DNA of 5,060 nt. Origin: JACDDK01 sp041747155. Lineage in GTDB: Bacteria; Actinomycetota; Rubrobacteria; Rubrobacterales; Rubrobacteraceae. The stretch lies in assembly GCA_041747155.1 (NCBI GenBank), contig JBGTFQ010000043.1, forward strand, positions 1 through 5,060, written 5' to 3'. This document shows positions 4,315 through 5,060 of this stretch, piece by piece. Under the pieces are notes generated by a model. The model was not told the DNA's origin. It saw nothing but the letters and a program-made list of their open reading frames with translations, and did no database searches. Every line of letters begins with the position of its first letter. Within the stretch, counting starts at the first letter, position 1. The position numbers and the translations under genes are program-made.

Positions 4315-5060
4315 CGTGCTTGCGGGCGTTGTCAACAGCCCGCCGAACTCTATCGCCGCTCTCAAGGTCTTCGGCGAGATCCGTGAGCTTTCTTAGATCG
4401 GCTTCTATCCGAACCCTCTCCGCAGCCGCAAAACCGTAAGTGCATTCTACGGCTCGTACCATGAGCGCTGTCGCATCCTCAGGGTCTGGGATTTGATCCG
4501 GCGCAAGCCGAGCGATGGTAAAGATGCGAGCCCACACTGCCTGCTGACGCTCGCGCCCGGTATTAGCCCGCGCTATACGGTCGAGTATCTCCAAGAATCT
4601 CTCAAGAACCGCCACTTGCCCCGTAGCGAAAGCCGCTCGCCGGACTTGATCAAAGGCCAGCCCAACGTGATCCTCGAAGTTCGGATATCCCACCTTGACC
4701 AACACCTTCCGGTCGGCTACTTCACGGCGTTGGATGCGAGGCGGCAGAGACTTAGAGCCGAGCGAGATAAAGATGTCCTCGATCCGGTCCATCGCCTGCA
4801 TGGCGGTCGTGGGATCGTTGATCCCTGGCGAGAGCCCCTTCAATGCTATGTCCGAGAGTTGACGCAGACCAAACCCGAAGTCCTGCTGAAACTTCCTCTC
4901 CTTGCCCAGAATGAAACAACGATTGATCTGCGCCCCATTCTCCGATTCAAAATCATCCTCACGGGCGGGCCATACCCGGACTATCGGAAGCCCGGAAGCT
5001 ACGAAATTTCCCTGGGCCAGCGGGATCTCGACAAGCGATGTCCGTTCGTCGACTATCGCT
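4304..5060 (-). CDS. DUF2254 family membrane protein, C-terminal soluble part (N-terminus cut by window edge)
   Basis: Uncharacterised, usually a predicted membrane protein of somewhat over 400 residues, with membrane helices in the N-terminal half and a soluble C-terminal half. The frame is open from the right edge to TGA at 4304-4306; 251 codons are visible, all from the soluble half. Recognition rests on the segment FQQDFGFGLRQLSDIALKGL and the following SPGINDPTTA, the hallmark of the family, plus an upstream IPLAQGNFVASGLPIVRVW segment that resembles a small barrel-like module. The shorter reading from TTG at 4843 is not the true start, because the conserved motif runs straight through it. 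The final residues RRAVDNARKHVSR are basic and probably helical. Function is unknown. It is transcribed towards the exporter operon, overlaps the permease end by 11 bp, and nothing in the window links the two in function. Confidence 0.85.
   Translation of the reverse strand, partial: AIVDERTSLVEIPLAQGNFVASGLPIVRVWPAREDDFESENGAQINRCFILGKERKFQQDFGFGLRQLSDIALKGLSPGINDPTTAMQAMDRIEDIFISLGSKSLPPRIQRREVADRKVLVKVGYPNFEDHVGLAFDQVRRAAFATGQVAVLERFLEILDRIARANTGRERQQAVWARIFTIARLAPDQIPDPEDATALMVRAVECTYGFAAAERVRIEADLRKLTDLAEDLESGDRVRRAVDNARKHVSR
4322..4343 (+). terminator. Candidate hairpin terminator of the glycosylase-exporter operon, lying inside the DUF2254 coding end
   Basis: GCGGGC (4322-4327) and GCCCGC (4338-4343) are perfect inverted arms. 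The stem can continue with GTT/AAC around a GTC loop, leaving one bulged A. It begins 8 nt after the permease stop. Neither strand has a T-run after it, so it is at best a U-less or factor-assisted terminator; it also encodes residues of the DUF2254 C-terminus, so the symmetry may be incidental. Confidence 0.35.

Noticed and set aside
4242..4439. Plus-strand open frame of 65 codons spanning the convergent junction
   Set aside because: It overlaps two well-supported genes in other frames and its Ser/Arg-rich product is typical of shadow translation.
4304..4843. DUF2254 gene as a complete 179-codon gene starting at TTG 4843
   Set aside because: The frame stays open to the right edge and the conserved motif (RQLSDIALKGLSPGINDP) crosses the TTG, so the gene is a longer one cut by the window.
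1..5060. CRISPR array, tRNA, rRNA, insertion sequence, phage or toxin-antitoxin module
   Set aside because: Reading both strands, I found no regularly spaced repeats, no cloverleaf-like segment, no transposase or integrase motif, and no small paired genes.

Overview
The window reads as an ordinary chromosomal stretch of a Gram-positive bacterium with moderately high G+C. A membrane-anchored sortase points to a Gram-positive wall. The Calvin-cycle subtype of class II aldolase, -10-like hexamers placed 7-8 nt upstream of two start codons (a leaderless arrangement), and the overall protein flavour suggest Actinomycetota, perhaps a deep branch such as the Rubrobacter group. That placement is inference from memory of the families, not from a search.

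Layout, left to right. (1) Minus strand, cut by the left edge: class II fructose-1,6-bisphosphate aldolase, with a good ribosome site and a sigma-70-like promoter. (2) A compact junction at about 918-972, where the intrinsic terminator of the upstream sortase gene runs into the -35 box of the aldolase promoter. (3) Minus strand: a sortase with one N-terminal membrane anchor and a long Glu/Lys/Pro-rich stalk. (4) An AT-rich divergent intergenic region at 1799-1952, with short direct and inverted repeats and candidate promoters facing both ways. (5) Plus strand: a tightly packed three-gene operon of a family-4-like iron-sulphur uracil-DNA glycosylase, an ABC-2 ATPase and an ABC-2 permease, the last two of NodI/NodJ (DrrA/DrrB) type. 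Its junctions are a 4-nt overlap (TTGA) and a 1-nt overlap (TGATG). (6) Minus strand, convergent and cut by the right edge: the C-terminal part of a DUF2254 membrane protein, whose stop region overlaps the permease stop by 11 bp.

The genes fall into unrelated jobs: glycolysis/gluconeogenesis, surface protein anchoring, DNA repair, and efflux of an unknown substrate. The only strong physical link is the repair-exporter operon, where the glycosylase and the exporter look translationally coupled. I found no CRISPR array, tRNA, rRNA, transposase, phage gene or toxin-antitoxin pair. I see no clear sign of a new multi-gene defence or biosynthetic system; the glycosylase-exporter coupling and the divergent glycosylase motifs are the most interesting points.
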